NCBI GenBank assembly: GCA_945957605.1
Contig: CAMFLR010000011.1
Coordinates: forward strand, 124,001-188,000
Direction: 5' to 3'
DNA: 64,000 nt
Origin: an uncultured Isosphaeraceae bacterium
GTDB taxonomy: Bacteria; Planctomycetota; Planctomycetia; Isosphaerales; Isosphaeraceae
Below, in pieces: positions 9,047 to 18,291 of the stretch. A program made the position numbers and the translations under genes. The notes below the pieces were generated by a model. It was not told where the DNA came from. It was given only the letters and a program-made list of their open reading frames with translations, and did not search any database. The stretch's first letter is position 1. Each line of letters begins with the position of its first letter.

Positions 9047-10507
9047 TCACGGACGCGGGATGCCGATTGTGCTGATGTTGACGAACTGGACACCACCGTT
9101 CGGGGTAAGAACCCCGACCGGCACGCCTTGAATCGGGTCAAAACGTCCGAGCGCGGCATCGAACTCCGCGCGGGTTCGCACCGGCGTTCGGCCGATCATC
9201 ACCACGCGCATTCCTGGCTTTATACTCGCCCGCTGTGCGGCAGAATCCGCCGCAACGCGCGAAATAACCAGCCCGCCTCCCTCCTTCTGCCCCAGCTCAA
9301 CCACGTCGATCCCAAGACTCTGTCGTTGCCCAGTGAGTCGATCCGGCATGGCGTCAACGGTAACTGTGGCAGTCTGGCGAGACTTGTCACGATAGAACGC
9401 AATGGGGACCTGTGAGCCAACGGGCAAGATAAACGTACGCGTGCGCAGTTCTTTGGGATCCGAGACCGGTTTGTTGTCGATCTCCACGATGATGTCACCC
9501 GGCTTCAATCCTGCCTTTGCAGCAGGACTTTCGGGCCAAACCGCGCCGACGAACACCCCTTCCGTCCCGTCGGGCAAACCGCTGTCGCGTGCCAGCGCAG
9601 GAATGAGCACTTCGCCCAGAATGCCGACGTACGCGCGATTCACCTTACCGTTCTCAATGATCTGCTCGACAACCTTGTGCGCGACCTCAGCCGACATCGC
9701 CATGCCGATCCCTTGCCCCTCGCGTGTGGGGTTGAGAATCGCCGTGTTGATGCCGATGACCTCGCCCTTGAGATTGATCAGCGGACCACCCGAATTACCG
9801 GGGTTAATCGCAGCGTCGGTCTGGATGTAGTCCTCATAGGTGTCGGATTGAACCAAGCTGTGCCGGCCCATCGCCGAGATGATCCCGGCCGTAACCGTGC
9901 GATCGAGCGCAAAGGGGCTGCCGATCGCGAGGACCCAATCGCCGACGTCGACCTTCGTGGGATCACCCCACGTGGCCTGAACGCCAAGCGGCCCCTTAAT
10001 ACGAATTACTGCGAGGTCGGTCCGTTCGTCGACACCGACAAGCTGCCCTTCAACCGGACTGGCTCGGCCGATCCGCACGATGATTTGCGCCGAATTATGA
10101 ATGACGTGCTCGTTCGTGACGATGTAGCCGTTCTGGCGGTCGATCACGAAACCGGAGCCGATTTCTTCTGAGCCGGGATTCACAGCCGAGAACGAGCGAA
10201 TGTTAACGACCGCGGGACTGATCACGTCAGTCGCCTGGCGAAAGAGCGCGGACGAAAGCGGAATGATGCCCGACTTGTCGAGCTTCGCGAGCGCCTCAGC
10301 AGACGCGCGGGCACGGCCAGCTTCCCAGGCGTACCCAGCGCGATCGATCATGTACGGCACGCCGTAAGCGAGCGACGTGATGATCATGAGCGCAGCGAGA
10401 ACGCGGAGAAATCCCCGACGAACCGGCGGCGTGGTCGGACGAGGCGGCGGCAGGTCGGTATCGATCACCGGTTGGTTCAAGTCGGTCTCAGGGTCGAGCG
10501 ACGCCAT
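9047..10507 (-). CDS. Membrane-anchored HtrA/Deg serine protease with two PDZ domains
   Basis: Envelope quality-control protease of 486 residues. A proline-rich cytoplasmic N-terminus precedes one transmembrane anchor (about residues 33-50), as in DegS-like topology. The trypsin-like domain has His134 (IVTNEHVIHN), Asp164 (DERTDLAVIRI) and Ser239 (INPGNSGGPL). PDZ1 covers about residues 300-395 (AAKAGLKPGDIIVEIDN) and PDZ2 about 400-480 (AQRASIKPGMRVVMIG). The frame opens at a TTG at 10528 that overlaps the ribosome-binding site; GAGGAG lies about 10 bases before the ATG at 10507, so that start is chosen. Neighbouring genes give no substrate. Confidence 0.93.
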   Translation of the reverse strand: MASLDPETDLNQPVIDTDLPPPRPTTPPVRRGFLRVLAALMIITSLAYGVPYMIDRAGYAWEAGRARASAEALAKLDKSGIIPLSSALFRQATDVISPAVVNIRSFSAVNPGSEEIGSGFVIDRQNGYIVTNEHVIHNSAQIIVRIGRASPVEGQLVGVDERTDLAVIRIKGPLGVQATWGDPTKVDVGDWVLAIGSPFALDRTVTAGIISAMGRHSLVQSDTYEDYIQTDAAINPGNSGGPLINLKGEVIGINTAILNPTREGQGIGMAMSAEVAHKVVEQIIENGKVNRAYVGILGEVLIPALARDSGLPDGTEGVFVGAVWPESPAAKAGLKPGDIIVEIDNKPVSDPKELRTRTFILPVGSQVPIAFYRDKSRQTATVTVDAMPDRLTGQRQSLGIDVVELGQKEGGGLVISRVAADSAAQRASIKPGMRVVMIGRTPVRTRAEFDAALGRFDPIQGVPVGVLTPNGGVQFVNISTIGIPRP

Positions 10508-10858
10508 GGGCGGTCGGCTCCTCGGCAAGTCGAAAAAGGTGGCAACTCAATGATGCGATGCAACTAAGACTCGCGAACCCTGCCGTGCGACGTCGGTTCT
10601 CGGCGAGCAATGTAAGCAGTGTAGTGTACTCCCTGGAACCGTCGACGGAGACGCGCGTTCCGAAGATTTCGCACGGCACGTGCCGAATCGTCGCGAAATC
10701 TGATCAGTATGGAAACGCTCGCAGCCGCAGGACTGTTCGCCGGTTTCTTCATTGATTACGCTTGAATCATTGGGCATACCGCGAAGTCTTCCGCCTTTGG
10801 TGGTAAATCCCAGAATCTGACGATCACCTCACGCACCTGGCCCGATTCGACCAACTCT
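10508..10858. other. Divergent intergenic region htrA/asnB
   Basis: 351 bases between divergent genes; it must hold promoters for both, but no -35/-10 pair or operator is convincing. Short ORFs here have no recognisable protein features. Confidence 0.5.
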
Positions 10859-12733
10859 ATGTGCGGAATTGCCGGATATGTGAACGGTGGCGGCCGCCCG
10901 GCGGACCACGAGATCGTGTCGACCATGACGTCGACGATCACCCATCGCGGCCCCGACGGTTCGGGATATTACGTGAGCGGGCCGGTCGCGCTGGGACATC
11001 GCCGGCTGTCGATCATCGACATTGGTGGCGGTGCGCAGCCGATGTCGAACGAGGATGACTCGATCTGGGTCACGTTCAATGGCGAGATCTACAACGACCT
11101 CGACCTTCGCGCCGAACTTCATCGCGCCGGACACCAGTTCAAGAACGCGTCCGACACCGAAGGGTTAGTGCACCTCTACGAGCAAGAGGGTGAGTCGTTC
11201 CCCGCGCGACTGAACGGAATGTTCGCCCTGGCGATCTGGGACGCGCCGAACCAGCGGCTCATCCTCACGCGCGATCGCATGGGCCAAAAGCCGCTCTTCT
11301 ACGCCGAGCTGCCCGGCGGCGGGCTCGCCTTTGGCTCCGAAGCGAAGGCAGTGCTCGCACACCCCGAGGTGGGTCGGCGGCTCGACCCACGCGGACTCGC
11401 GCGTTATCTCTTTTATGAATATGTTCCAGCGCCTAATTCGATCTGGCTCGGCCTGAAGAAGTTACCGCCCGCTCACACATTGATCTGGCAAGACGGCAAG
11501 ATTCGGATCGAGCGTTACTGGACGGCTCCCGATCCGGTCGAGACTGGCGAGCCGTTCGAGAACGCCGCAAAGCAATTCTGGACCGACTTCGTCGCGGCGG
11601 TCGGGCGCCACACCCGCTCGGACGTCCCGCTCGGCGTGTTTCTCTCAGGAGGCGTCGACTCCTCGAGCGTCGCCGCGGCGATGTGCGAGTGGTCGGCCGC
11701 CGACCAGATTCGCACCTTCTCCATCGGCTTCGACGACCCCAGCTTTGACGAAAGCCCGCACTCGCGGCTCGTTGCGAGTCAACTTGGCACAAATCATCAC
11801 GAACGCAAATTCTCGGCCGATGATGTGTTGCGACTGCTGCCCGAAGTCGCGAACTGGCTCGACGAACCGTTCGGCGACGCTTCGATTTTGCCGACGCACC
11901 TACTGAGTCGTTTCGCACGCGAGCAGGTGACCGTCGCGCTCGGTGGAGATGGGGCCGACGAATTGCTTGCGGGCTACCCGACATTCAAAGCTGAGCGTGC
12001 CGCGCGATTTTATGCCCGCTTACCAAAACCGGCGAGGAGCGTCGCACGAGCAGCCGTTGCGCGATTGCCGGTAGACCATCGCAACATGAGTTTCGACTTC
12101 AAGCTCAAGCAGTTTTTGCGCGGCGCCGACGAGCCAATCGCTCTCGCGCATCAGCGCTGGATGGGCTCGTTCTCGGGCCGTGAACTCTCCAGTCTGCTCG
12201 TCAACAGCGACCTATTCGATGTCGAGCGCGAGCATCTGGAACGCTCTGAGGGGCTCGCCCCGGCTCTTGATCCATTGAGCCGATCGTTGCGACTTTATCA
12301 GGACACATACCTACCTGATGATATTCTTTCGAAGGTCGATCGCGCGAGCATGGCGTGTAGTCTCGAGGTCCGTGCGCCGTTTCTCGATGCGGATCTGGTC
12401 GACTCTATTCAGGCGCTGCCCGCCGTGTTTAAATATGGCAATGGTCAGACAAAGCGGCTGCTGAAGCAGGCAGCGCGTGGCCGGTTGCCGGCGACGATTT
12501 TGGACCGCCCGAAGAAGGGGTTCGGAATTCCGGTGGCACGCTGGCTTCGCGGTCCGCTCGCCCCTTTGCTTGACGACCTGCTAGGGCAAGAACGCATCAA
12601 CCGACAGGGATTATTCCGGGGAGACGTCGTCAGGCGCCTGGTCGTCGAACACCAGGCGGGGACGCACGATCACCGCAAACCCCTTTGGACGCTGCTTGTG
12701 TTCCAGCTTTGGCACGATCGCTGGCTGGGCTAA
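10859..12733 (+). CDS. asnB: Asparagine synthase (glutamine-hydrolysing)
   Basis: Transfers glutamine amide nitrogen to aspartate using ATP. The 624 residues start exactly with MCGIAGYVN, so Cys2 becomes the N-terminal nucleophile of the class II amidotransferase domain after Met removal. The synthetase domain has the PP-loop SGGVDSSSVAAA near residue 262, and a conserved GGDGADELLAGYPTF stretch. Paralogues of this length often amidate other carboxylates in polysaccharide or peptide pathways, so asparagine as product is likely but not certain. It leads a probable four-gene operon with the phosphoesterase (64-base gap), MFS transporter and PlsC protein. Confidence 0.93.
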   Translation: MCGIAGYVNGGGRPADHEIVSTMTSTITHRGPDGSGYYVSGPVALGHRRLSIIDIGGGAQPMSNEDDSIWVTFNGEIYNDLDLRAELHRAGHQFKNASDTEGLVHLYEQEGESFPARLNGMFALAIWDAPNQRLILTRDRMGQKPLFYAELPGGGLAFGSEAKAVLAHPEVGRRLDPRGLARYLFYEYVPAPNSIWLGLKKLPPAHTLIWQDGKIRIERYWTAPDPVETGEPFENAAKQFWTDFVAAVGRHTRSDVPLGVFLSGGVDSSSVAAAMCEWSAADQIRTFSIGFDDPSFDESPHSRLVASQLGTNHHERKFSADDVLRLLPEVANWLDEPFGDASILPTHLLSRFAREQVTVALGGDGADELLAGYPTFKAERAARFYARLPKPARSVARAAVARLPVDHRNMSFDFKLKQFLRGADEPIALAHQRWMGSFSGRELSSLLVNSDLFDVEREHLERSEGLAPALDPLSRSLRLYQDTYLPDDILSKVDRASMACSLEVRAPFLDADLVDSIQALPAVFKYGNGQTKRLLKQAARGRLPATILDRPKKGFGIPVARWLRGPLAPLLDDLLGQERINRQGLFRGDVVRRLVVEHQAGTHDHRKPLWTLLVFQLWHDRWLG

Positions 12734-12797
12734 TCGCCTGGCCGCATCTCCCTTGCCGTCGTGCTCGTCTCGATCGCCGCGCCTCGGAATCTGTCGG

Positions 12798-13517
12798 ATG
12801 AGAATTCTCGTCGTCTCAGACATTCACGCCAACTGGCCGGCTCTGGCGGCGATCAACGAGCGCTATGACATTTGCCTGTGCCTGGGCGACCTGGTCGACT
12901 ACGGCCCCGATCCCGCCCCATGCGTGCGCTGGGCGATGGCAAACGTGAAATACGGCATCCGCGGCAATCACGACCACGGTGTCGCGCAAGGTGTGCCCGT
13001 CGTCGGCGACGCCGGCTATCGTTACCTTACTCGTGTCACGCGACCGCTGATGTGGGAAGCGCTCGGCCCCGAAGAACGCCGCTATCTGCTTCGTTTGCCT
13101 TTGACCCGCCGATTCACGATCGACGGCAAGAAATTCTTACTTGTTCATGGCACTCCGCGTGATCCGCTTGACGAATACGTCATGAAGGATCCCGAAACCT
13201 GGGCCAAGCGGCTTCAGGATGTCGACGCCGATTATGTTTGTGTCGGTCATACGCATGTTCAATTTCATCTCAAAATCAACAATACAATCGTCTTGAACCC
13301 TGGAAGCGTTGGACAGCCGCGCGACGGCGATCCTCGCGCCGCTTATGCGATCATCGACGGCGACCGTATCGAGTTGAAACGCATCGACTATCCCATCGCC
13401 GATACCCTCGCCCACATCGACAGCCTGCGTCTGCCCGATCGTGCAAAAGAGATGTTTCGCGCATCGTACACGCAAGGGCGGTTGCGACCGCACGACAAGC
13501 TGGAGCAGCCCGCATGA
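12798..13517 (+). CDS. Metallophosphoesterase, YfcE/MJ0936-like
   Basis: A 239-residue calcineurin-fold phosphoesterase. The metal ligands are in DIHAN (Asp8, His10), CLGDLVDYGP, GNHDHG and the final GHTHVQF. The MRILVVSDIH start is chosen because the motif must lie at the N-terminus; the frame itself is open further upstream into asnB. It ends in a 4-base ATGA overlap with the MFS gene, so the two are translationally coupled. The substrate is unknown; relatives act on phosphodiesters or serve as phosphatases. Confidence 0.88.
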   Translation: MRILVVSDIHANWPALAAINERYDICLCLGDLVDYGPDPAPCVRWAMANVKYGIRGNHDHGVAQGVPVVGDAGYRYLTRVTRPLMWEALGPEERRYLLRLPLTRRFTIDGKKFLLVHGTPRDPLDEYVMKDPETWAKRLQDVDADYVCVGHTHVQFHLKINNTIVLNPGSVGQPRDGDPRAAYAIIDGDRIELKRIDYPIADTLAHIDSLRLPDRAKEMFRASYTQGRLRPHDKLEQPA

Positions 13518-14731
13518 AGACGCCGGGGTCAATCCACCCCGCGCGCCTCGGACTTGCACTCGCCCTGTACGCCCTGCAGGGCGTCGTCGTTGCGTATCTC
13601 GTCAACTTCAACAAAAGTTACATGGTCGGCGGTGGCGTGAATGAGGTCGTCGCCGGCCGCGTGCAAACAGCGGTACTGCTCACTCTCGTCTTCAAGTTCT
13701 TGCTCGGGCCATTGTCCGATCGCTTCAACCCATTCGGCCTCGGGCATCGTCGACCGTTCATCGTGCTGGGCGTACTGGCGCAAAGCGTGGGGTTGGTCGG
13801 TCTCTCACTCTTTCCGCCTGGAACTTCGCTCGGCAGCTTCGTCGCGATGGCATTCCTCGCCGTGATCGGCCTCTGCCTTTACGACACTTGCTGCGACGGC
13901 ATGGTCGTCGACGCCACCCCGCCCGACGACCGCACGCGGGTCCAGGGATTCATGCAGGTCTCGCGATTTCTGGCGACGATGGTCTTCACATGGGGGTTCG
14001 GCCAGTGGTTGCACAGGACTGGCGCAGGGCCTGGCAAGAGTGAGGGAATTCTCTGGACCTGCGCGGCGATGGGCCTACCAGTTCTCATCTTTGCCGCGAT
14101 GCTTCGCGATGCTCGTCCGCACGGCGATCGCGAGTTGTTCGACTGGCGGGCGATGCGGTCGCTCGGCCGCGCGAAAGCTTTGCTCGCCTTTGGTGCGCTC
14201 TACGGCATTATCGGCGTGGGTGTCGAATTCAATCTCACGCGGTATTATGAGCACCTGGGTTTCGACTACAGCCAGATCGGCCAGTTCGACGCCGTTCGCT
14301 ACGCCGGCCGCGCCGCTGGAGCCGCTTGTCTCCCGTTGTTCAACGCCAAGCTGGGCCGGCGCGGTGAGTTGATCGTCGCGCTTCTCGGGTTGAGTTGTGC
14401 GACGGCGGGACAGATGCTGGTTCACGGGCCGACATCGGCGACGATCTGGGCGTTTCTGGTCGGCGTGTCATACGGTTGGATCGATGCCCTTTTCTGCGTG
14501 ATGGCCATGGACGCCGCCGACCCGCGAATGGCCGCCTCAACTTTCGCCGTCTTCATGGCTGTGTCGAACCTGAGTGTGCTGGGCGACTCGCTTTTCGTTG
14601 AAGCGGTTCACCTCACGCAGCAAGCCTATCGTATCGTCCTCGGATTCGCCGCCCTGCTCTCCGTCGGTCTGTTCGCGATGATCCCCGCGCTGACGCGGCG
14701 CACCTCGAAAGAAGCTCTCGACGATGCCTGA
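13514..14731 (+). CDS. Major facilitator superfamily transporter
   Basis: A 405-residue polytopic inner-membrane protein with about 11-12 hydrophobic helices. The loop between helices 2 and 3 has the MFS signature in the form GPLSDRFNPFGLGHRRPF. It overlaps the phosphoesterase stop by 4 bases and the PlsC start by 8 bases, so all three are one translational unit. The MFS-then-PlsC order recalls LplT-Aas lysophospholipid import and reacylation, which makes a lipid substrate possible; this is inference from neighbourhood only. Confidence 0.85.
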   Translation: MKTPGSIHPARLGLALALYALQGVVVAYLVNFNKSYMVGGGVNEVVAGRVQTAVLLTLVFKFLLGPLSDRFNPFGLGHRRPFIVLGVLAQSVGLVGLSLFPPGTSLGSFVAMAFLAVIGLCLYDTCCDGMVVDATPPDDRTRVQGFMQVSRFLATMVFTWGFGQWLHRTGAGPGKSEGILWTCAAMGLPVLIFAAMLRDARPHGDRELFDWRAMRSLGRAKALLAFGALYGIIGVGVEFNLTRYYEHLGFDYSQIGQFDAVRYAGRAAGAACLPLFNAKLGRRGELIVALLGLSCATAGQMLVHGPTSATIWAFLVGVSYGWIDALFCVMAMDAADPRMAASTFAVFMAVSNLSVLGDSLFVEAVHLTQQAYRIVLGFAALLSVGLFAMIPALTRRTSKEALDDA

Positions 14732-15734
14732 GTATTCCTGGTTACTGATCCTCCTCGCGGCCGTCGTGGTCGCCGCGATTCTCTTCGTCATTTTCGTCCG
14801 CTGGTTGATCGCCCCGATGCTGCGGCTGATCTTCCTTCCACGATACAGCTTTCGCGTCATCGGCAAGGAAAACATCCCGAAATCGGGAGCCGCGGTGCTC
14901 GCCGCGAATCACGTCACGTGGATTGACGCGCTCTTTCTCGCCGCGTCATGTCCGCGACCAGGCCATGTTCTCGCCAACGCCGACTTCTTTCGCTGGAAGC
15001 CGCTGGCCGCACTCGTCAGGCGCGCGGGAATGATTCCTGTGCCGTTTACCGGTCCCAAGGCGCAGCGTGCGGCGATTGTAGCCGTGCGCGAGGCCCTCGA
15101 CCGTGGCGAGTTGGTCGCGATCTTCCCTGAAGGTCAACTCACGCGCAATGGATTTCTGGGGCCGTTCTACCGCGGTCTTGAAGTCATCCTCAAAGGTCGC
15201 GACGAAATTCCCGTCGTGCCGGTTTATATCGACAACCTCTGGGGCAGCATTTTCAGCTTCCAGGGCGGGCGAGCGTTTGGCAAACGCCCTCTCGGCATGC
15301 GAAGAGTGATCAATATCGCATATGGCGAGCCGATGACCGGCCCGAGCCTGTATGACGTTCGCACCGGCATTCTGGCCGCGAGTGTGGATGCGGTCGCGAA
15401 ACGGCGGAAGCCACCTGCTCTTCCCGACACCGTCGATCCCGATCTTCCTGCATTCGATCATCCGGCCACGAACCAGCCGCTGACTCGGTCCGCAGCCAAT
15501 TACGACAAGAATGGAGCGGTTCAGCCGGGGAACCGCGAAGGGTCGATCGGCCTGCCAATACCGGGTGTCGGTATTCGAGTCGTTGAACAGGATGGAGCAA
15601 CGGTTCATACCGAAGACGCGATCGGCACCCTCGAGTGCCGCTTTCCCGGCGATCCAGCCTTTGCTGCCGTCGGGCGGAACGGTCGGATCGACCGCGATGG
15701 GTTCGTCTGGCTTGCCGACGGCGAGAACGCGTAG
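14724..15734 (+). CDS. 1-acyl-sn-glycerol-3-phosphate acyltransferase-like (PlsC) protein with AMP-ligase remnant tail
   Basis: 336 residues. An N-terminal membrane helix (about 5-28) is followed by the PlsC acyltransferase fold with the HX4D motif (His63, Asp68 in NHVTWID) and the FPEGQLTRNG substrate loop near residue 138. From about residue 265 the C-terminal ~70 residues resemble the end of an acyl-CoA/ACP-synthetase domain (GSIGLPIPGVGIRVVEQDG, then NGRIDRDGFVWLADG) but lack the ATP-binding P-loop region of that family. Aas-type proteins fuse PlsC to a complete ligase, so this looks like a decayed or trimmed fusion. Acyltransferase function is likely; what is acylated is not clear. Confidence 0.87.
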   Translation: MPEYSWLLILLAAVVVAAILFVIFVRWLIAPMLRLIFLPRYSFRVIGKENIPKSGAAVLAANHVTWIDALFLAASCPRPGHVLANADFFRWKPLAALVRRAGMIPVPFTGPKAQRAAIVAVREALDRGELVAIFPEGQLTRNGFLGPFYRGLEVILKGRDEIPVVPVYIDNLWGSIFSFQGGRAFGKRPLGMRRVINIAYGEPMTGPSLYDVRTGILAASVDAVAKRRKPPALPDTVDPDLPAFDHPATNQPLTRSAANYDKNGAVQPGNREGSIGLPIPGVGIRVVEQDGATVHTEDAIGTLECRFPGDPAFAAVGRNGRIDRDGFVWLADGENA

Positions 15735-15850
15735 CGACTTGCTGTCACGCAGGACATCAGTTTGGGTGGCCGACGGCTGGATTGAGCGAAGCGAGGGAAG
15801 CTCCAAAGCTTGGGGTTCGCTCTCCGCCCCAAATGCGTGACGCCTGTTTG
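15735..15850. repeat. Possible diverged copy of the dispersed palindromic element
   Basis: Contains GTCACGCAGGACATC...GGGTGGCC on the left and CAAATGCGTGACGCC on the right, matching the terminal sequences of the elements near 63.4 kb and 26.6 kb; the middle differs. It covers the gap after the PlsC gene. Weaker than the other copies. Confidence 0.35.
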
Positions 15851-15882
15851 CCGCTATTCCGACTTTGTGCCCATTCGAAATA

Positions 15883-15912
15883 GAAACGGCCGCCCGAGAA
15901 GGCAGCCGTTTC
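15883..15912 (-). terminator. Hairpin downstream of the Cys-rich gene
   Basis: GAAACGGC pairs with GCCGTTTC around a short loop, with further partial pairing inside. It lies about 30 bases past the stop of the minus-strand gene; the downstream T-run is poor (TATTTC). Confidence 0.5.
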
Positions 15913-15941
15913 GAGATGAACCCCATACGGGTTCGTCGAAA

Positions 15942-16250
15942 TCAATGCTGGGCCGAAGGCCACTGGGCCGACGGGGCAACCGGAGCTTCGTAAACAACGG
16001 TTTCGCACGGGGCCGGGGCGCAAGCGGCCTTCTTGTGGCACTTGAAGAGGCCACCGAGCTTGAGACCACCGCACTTCTTGCGGGGGGCGCACTCGGGAGC
16101 GGGGGCGCACTCAACAACCGGGGCGCACGGGGCCGGGGCGCAAGCAACCGGCTGGGCACAACGGTTCTTCTTGTGACAGGCCGAGGCATCCGAGGCGGCG
16201 AAGCTGCTGAACGCGAGAACGGCAGCGACGGTGAGAACGATACGACGCAT
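15942..16250 (-). CDS. Small exported Cys/Pro/Ala-rich protein
   Basis: A 102-residue protein with a clear signal peptide (MRRIVLTVAAVLAFSSFAAS, likely cut near ASA). The mature part has about 13 cysteines, largely in repeats of the form CAPAPC/CAPxxEC, with basic patches (CHKK twice). An identical 20-base repeat in the coding DNA underlies two of the motifs. The ATG at 16250 is chosen because GGAG lies 6 bases upstream. I do not recognise the family; Cys-rich repetitive exported proteins could be cross-linked cell-surface components or metal binders, which is speculation. Confidence 0.75.
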   Translation of the reverse strand: MRRIVLTVAAVLAFSSFAASDASACHKKNRCAQPVACAPAPCAPVVECAPAPECAPRKKCGGLKLGGLFKCHKKAACAPAPCETVVYEAPVAPSAQWPSAQH

Positions 16251-16349
16251 GATCATCTCCAATAGGTGCACGTCGTGAAGCGAAACAACCTACAAGTAAA
16301 ACTTTGCCGGTCGCTAAGATCAGGCAAATTACTTGTTACTCCAACGAAT

Positions 16350-16377
16350 AGGATAAATGAGCAGAGTCGTAATGCAA
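16350..16377 (-). promoter_or_regulatory. Candidate promoter for the Cys-rich exported protein
   Basis: Minus-strand TTGCAT (16377-16372), 16-base spacer, TATCCT (16355-16350). Predicted start near 16343, about 90 bases before the ATG. Both hexamers are imperfect. Confidence 0.35.
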
Positions 16378-16655
16378 GTCTTTTCGTACTGAATTGCCCG
16401 ACCTTTCCGGCCGATTTTTCGCGTAAGTATCAGACATAAAACCAGGTTATGACGGTTATTACGTTCGTATTGATTGCAGCGGCATTTTGACCTGAGTTCA
16501 GCACGGATGCTCATGAAATGTCATGCAGATCCCGCGCAAATCAACCGCGAAAAAAAGCCAACTGAGCACATGGCCGTTTCCTACCAGGTGCGCGGTTCGT
16601 CGGCCAGGGTGGTCACGGGCGCACGTCGTATTGTAACAGCAGGTCAAATGACGAA

Positions 16656-16701
16656 CGCTCGCCGCTTAACCTCTTGCACTGCAATCGGTTAAGGGCGAGC
16701 G
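16656..16701. terminator. Long hairpin downstream of the acyltransferase gene
   Basis: CGCTCGCCGCTTAACC pairs with GGTTAAGGGCGAGCG with one bulge around a 15-base loop. It lies about 30 bases past the stop of the minus-strand gene. There is no clear T-run, so it may stabilise an mRNA end rather than terminate. Confidence 0.45.
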
Positions 16702-16729
16702 GCTATGTGAGGATTTTAGGCTGATTACG

Positions 16730-17950
16730 TCAAAGTTTGACGTAAATTGATTGTTTCTCGAGATATCGGACGAATGTGTAGGTGATCAGGAAGAAGACAG
16801 CAAGTCCGACGAGGCAGAACCAGAGCGGCGAATCCTTGGGGACGAGCTTGAGAACGCTCACCTCGACCATGTGGTGCAGCATATAGGCTGCGAGAGCGTT
16901 CGTGCCGAACGTCCGGAACAAGCCAACTCGCGCTGAGCCGATGTCGCACGCGATGATGAACAGACCGTAAAGCGTGGCCGAGAAACCCATTGAGAAGAAG
17001 AAGAACGGCCAGCTCACGATCTTCTTGTGCATCTGCCAGAAGTTGTGAGGCCGAATCTTGGAGTCGGGAACACCGTAAAACGGTGGCTCTGCGAGCAGTT
17101 TCGAGAAGGGCTGCCCGCTCGCTTTCTCCATCGGCGGAATGACTGGCGAGGCGGCAACCTGCCCCTTCGGCATCGCCGGGGCACCGTCGTAAAGCACCGA
17201 GAGGCACGAGAGCGCATAGCCAAGCAGCATCATGCCGATCCCCGGCAAGATCATCCGTCGCGCCCCTTGAGCCGGACTGGCGTTGACGACCCCGTCGTAC
17301 GTCAGCGAGCCGACGAGCATCATTGAGCCCCAAACGAGTAGCCCAAAAACGCCGCCGTCCCACGCGGTCGACCCTTCTGTATTGAGAAGCCGATCGAGCG
17401 GATTCGAATTGCCATAGATGAAGGCGATGTTGAATGTCTGGCAGAGAATCAAATGTAAGAGGAGAAATCCGGCAATCGTCAGCAACCGCACGCGCCAGCT
17501 CTTTGCGATCACAGGCATGATCAAAAGCTGGGCGACGCCGATGATTCCCAGCGTTTCCCAAAGGTCGGCCTTCACGAGTCTGACCAGGAACTGCCAGATG
17601 CTCGTAGGGCTGTACTCTTCGAAATGTTTGAAGTCGTGCCCGAAGCCGTACATCATCAGCGAAACAAGGACGAGCCCGAACGACCGCGCGACAAACCGCC
17701 AGCGCGTCGCCGCGAGTCCCGCCACGTCCATGCGCCGGAGAAACGATAGCCGATACGAAAAGCCGCACGCGAACATGAAGCTCGGCATGATCGAGTCGGC
17801 ATAACTGTAATAGTTGTTATTGTGCTTGAGCACGGCGGGAATCGCCGCGAGTCCACCGACGAAGTTGACGATGCACATTCCCGCGACCGTGTAGCCGCGA
17901 AACTGGTCCATCGACACGATTCTGCCCGGGATTCCGGGTGCTTTTTCCAT
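16730..17950 (-). CDS. Polytopic membrane acyltransferase, HGSNAT/COG4299-like
   Basis: A 406-residue membrane protein with about 10 hydrophobic helices. The N-terminus reads [20 protein letters not shown], matching the 'D-x-(F/L)-RG' entry of the heparan-alpha-glucosaminide N-acetyltransferase-like family (related to YeiB/DUF1624 and DUF5009), which moves acetyl groups across membranes onto sugars. The ending [16 protein letters not shown] is the usual last helix plus short tail. The ATG at 17950 is kept as the only good start before the first helix. The acceptor is unknown; surface polysaccharide modification is a reasonable guess. Confidence 0.82.
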   Translation of the reverse strand: MEKAPGIPGRIVSMDQFRGYTVAGMCIVNFVGGLAAIPAVLKHNNNYYSYADSIMPSFMFACGFSYRLSFLRRMDVAGLAATRWRFVARSFGLVLVSLMMYGFGHDFKHFEEYSPTSIWQFLVRLVKADLWETLGIIGVAQLLIMPVIAKSWRVRLLTIAGFLLLHLILCQTFNIAFIYGNSNPLDRLLNTEGSTAWDGGVFGLLVWGSMMLVGSLTYDGVVNASPAQGARRMILPGIGMMLLGYALSCLSVLYDGAPAMPKGQVAASPVIPPMEKASGQPFSKLLAEPPFYGVPDSKIRPHNFWQMHKKIVSWPFFFFSMGFSATLYGLFIIACDIGSARVGLFRTFGTNALAAYMLHHMVEVSVLKLVPKDSPLWFCLVGLAVFFLITYTFVRYLEKQSIYVKL

Positions 17951-18209
17951 GAGAGATCATCCTGATTCCCGGCAACGTGTGGTGGCAACTCAAGAAGATT
18001 TGGCGAGCGAACTGATTCGCACGATGCTGAGTTGGCAAGACCTTACCCCGACGTGAGCCGTCCTACAAGTGACTATTTCTAGGCCGCGGCACGGGGCTTC
18101 TTCGAATCATCACGATACGAGAGGAGATACTATTGTGCGAAAATGTTGCGGCAAATCATCAAGGGCTTTCTCGCGCAAACCGCCATCCATTTAACATCGT
18201 TCTCACGGC

Positions 18210-18238
18210 TTGATTCTTCTTTTGCACTATGATAAGAA
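18210..18238 (+). promoter_or_regulatory. Candidate promoter upstream of the tandem repeat
   Basis: TTGATT, 17-base spacer, TAAGAA. Transcription would start near 18245 and run through both repeat units into the lipoprotein/DUF1559 genes. Imperfect hexamers. Confidence 0.35.
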
Positions 18239-18291
18239 ATATCTGACAAATCAATATTCGACAAATCTCTTCTTGCAATCAGTCGCCTCTA

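Larger units (their letters stand above)
16251..16729. other. Intergenic region
   Basis: 479 bases between two minus-strand genes. It contains a candidate promoter for the Cys-rich gene (16350-16377) and a large hairpin just past the acyltransferase stop (16656-16701). A 72-codon ORF on the + strand (16474-16692) has no recognisable features and is not called. Confidence 0.5.

Noticed and set aside
16725-17768. 347-codon minus-strand ORF
   Set aside because: Shifted frame within the acyltransferase gene; lacks hydrophobic helices.
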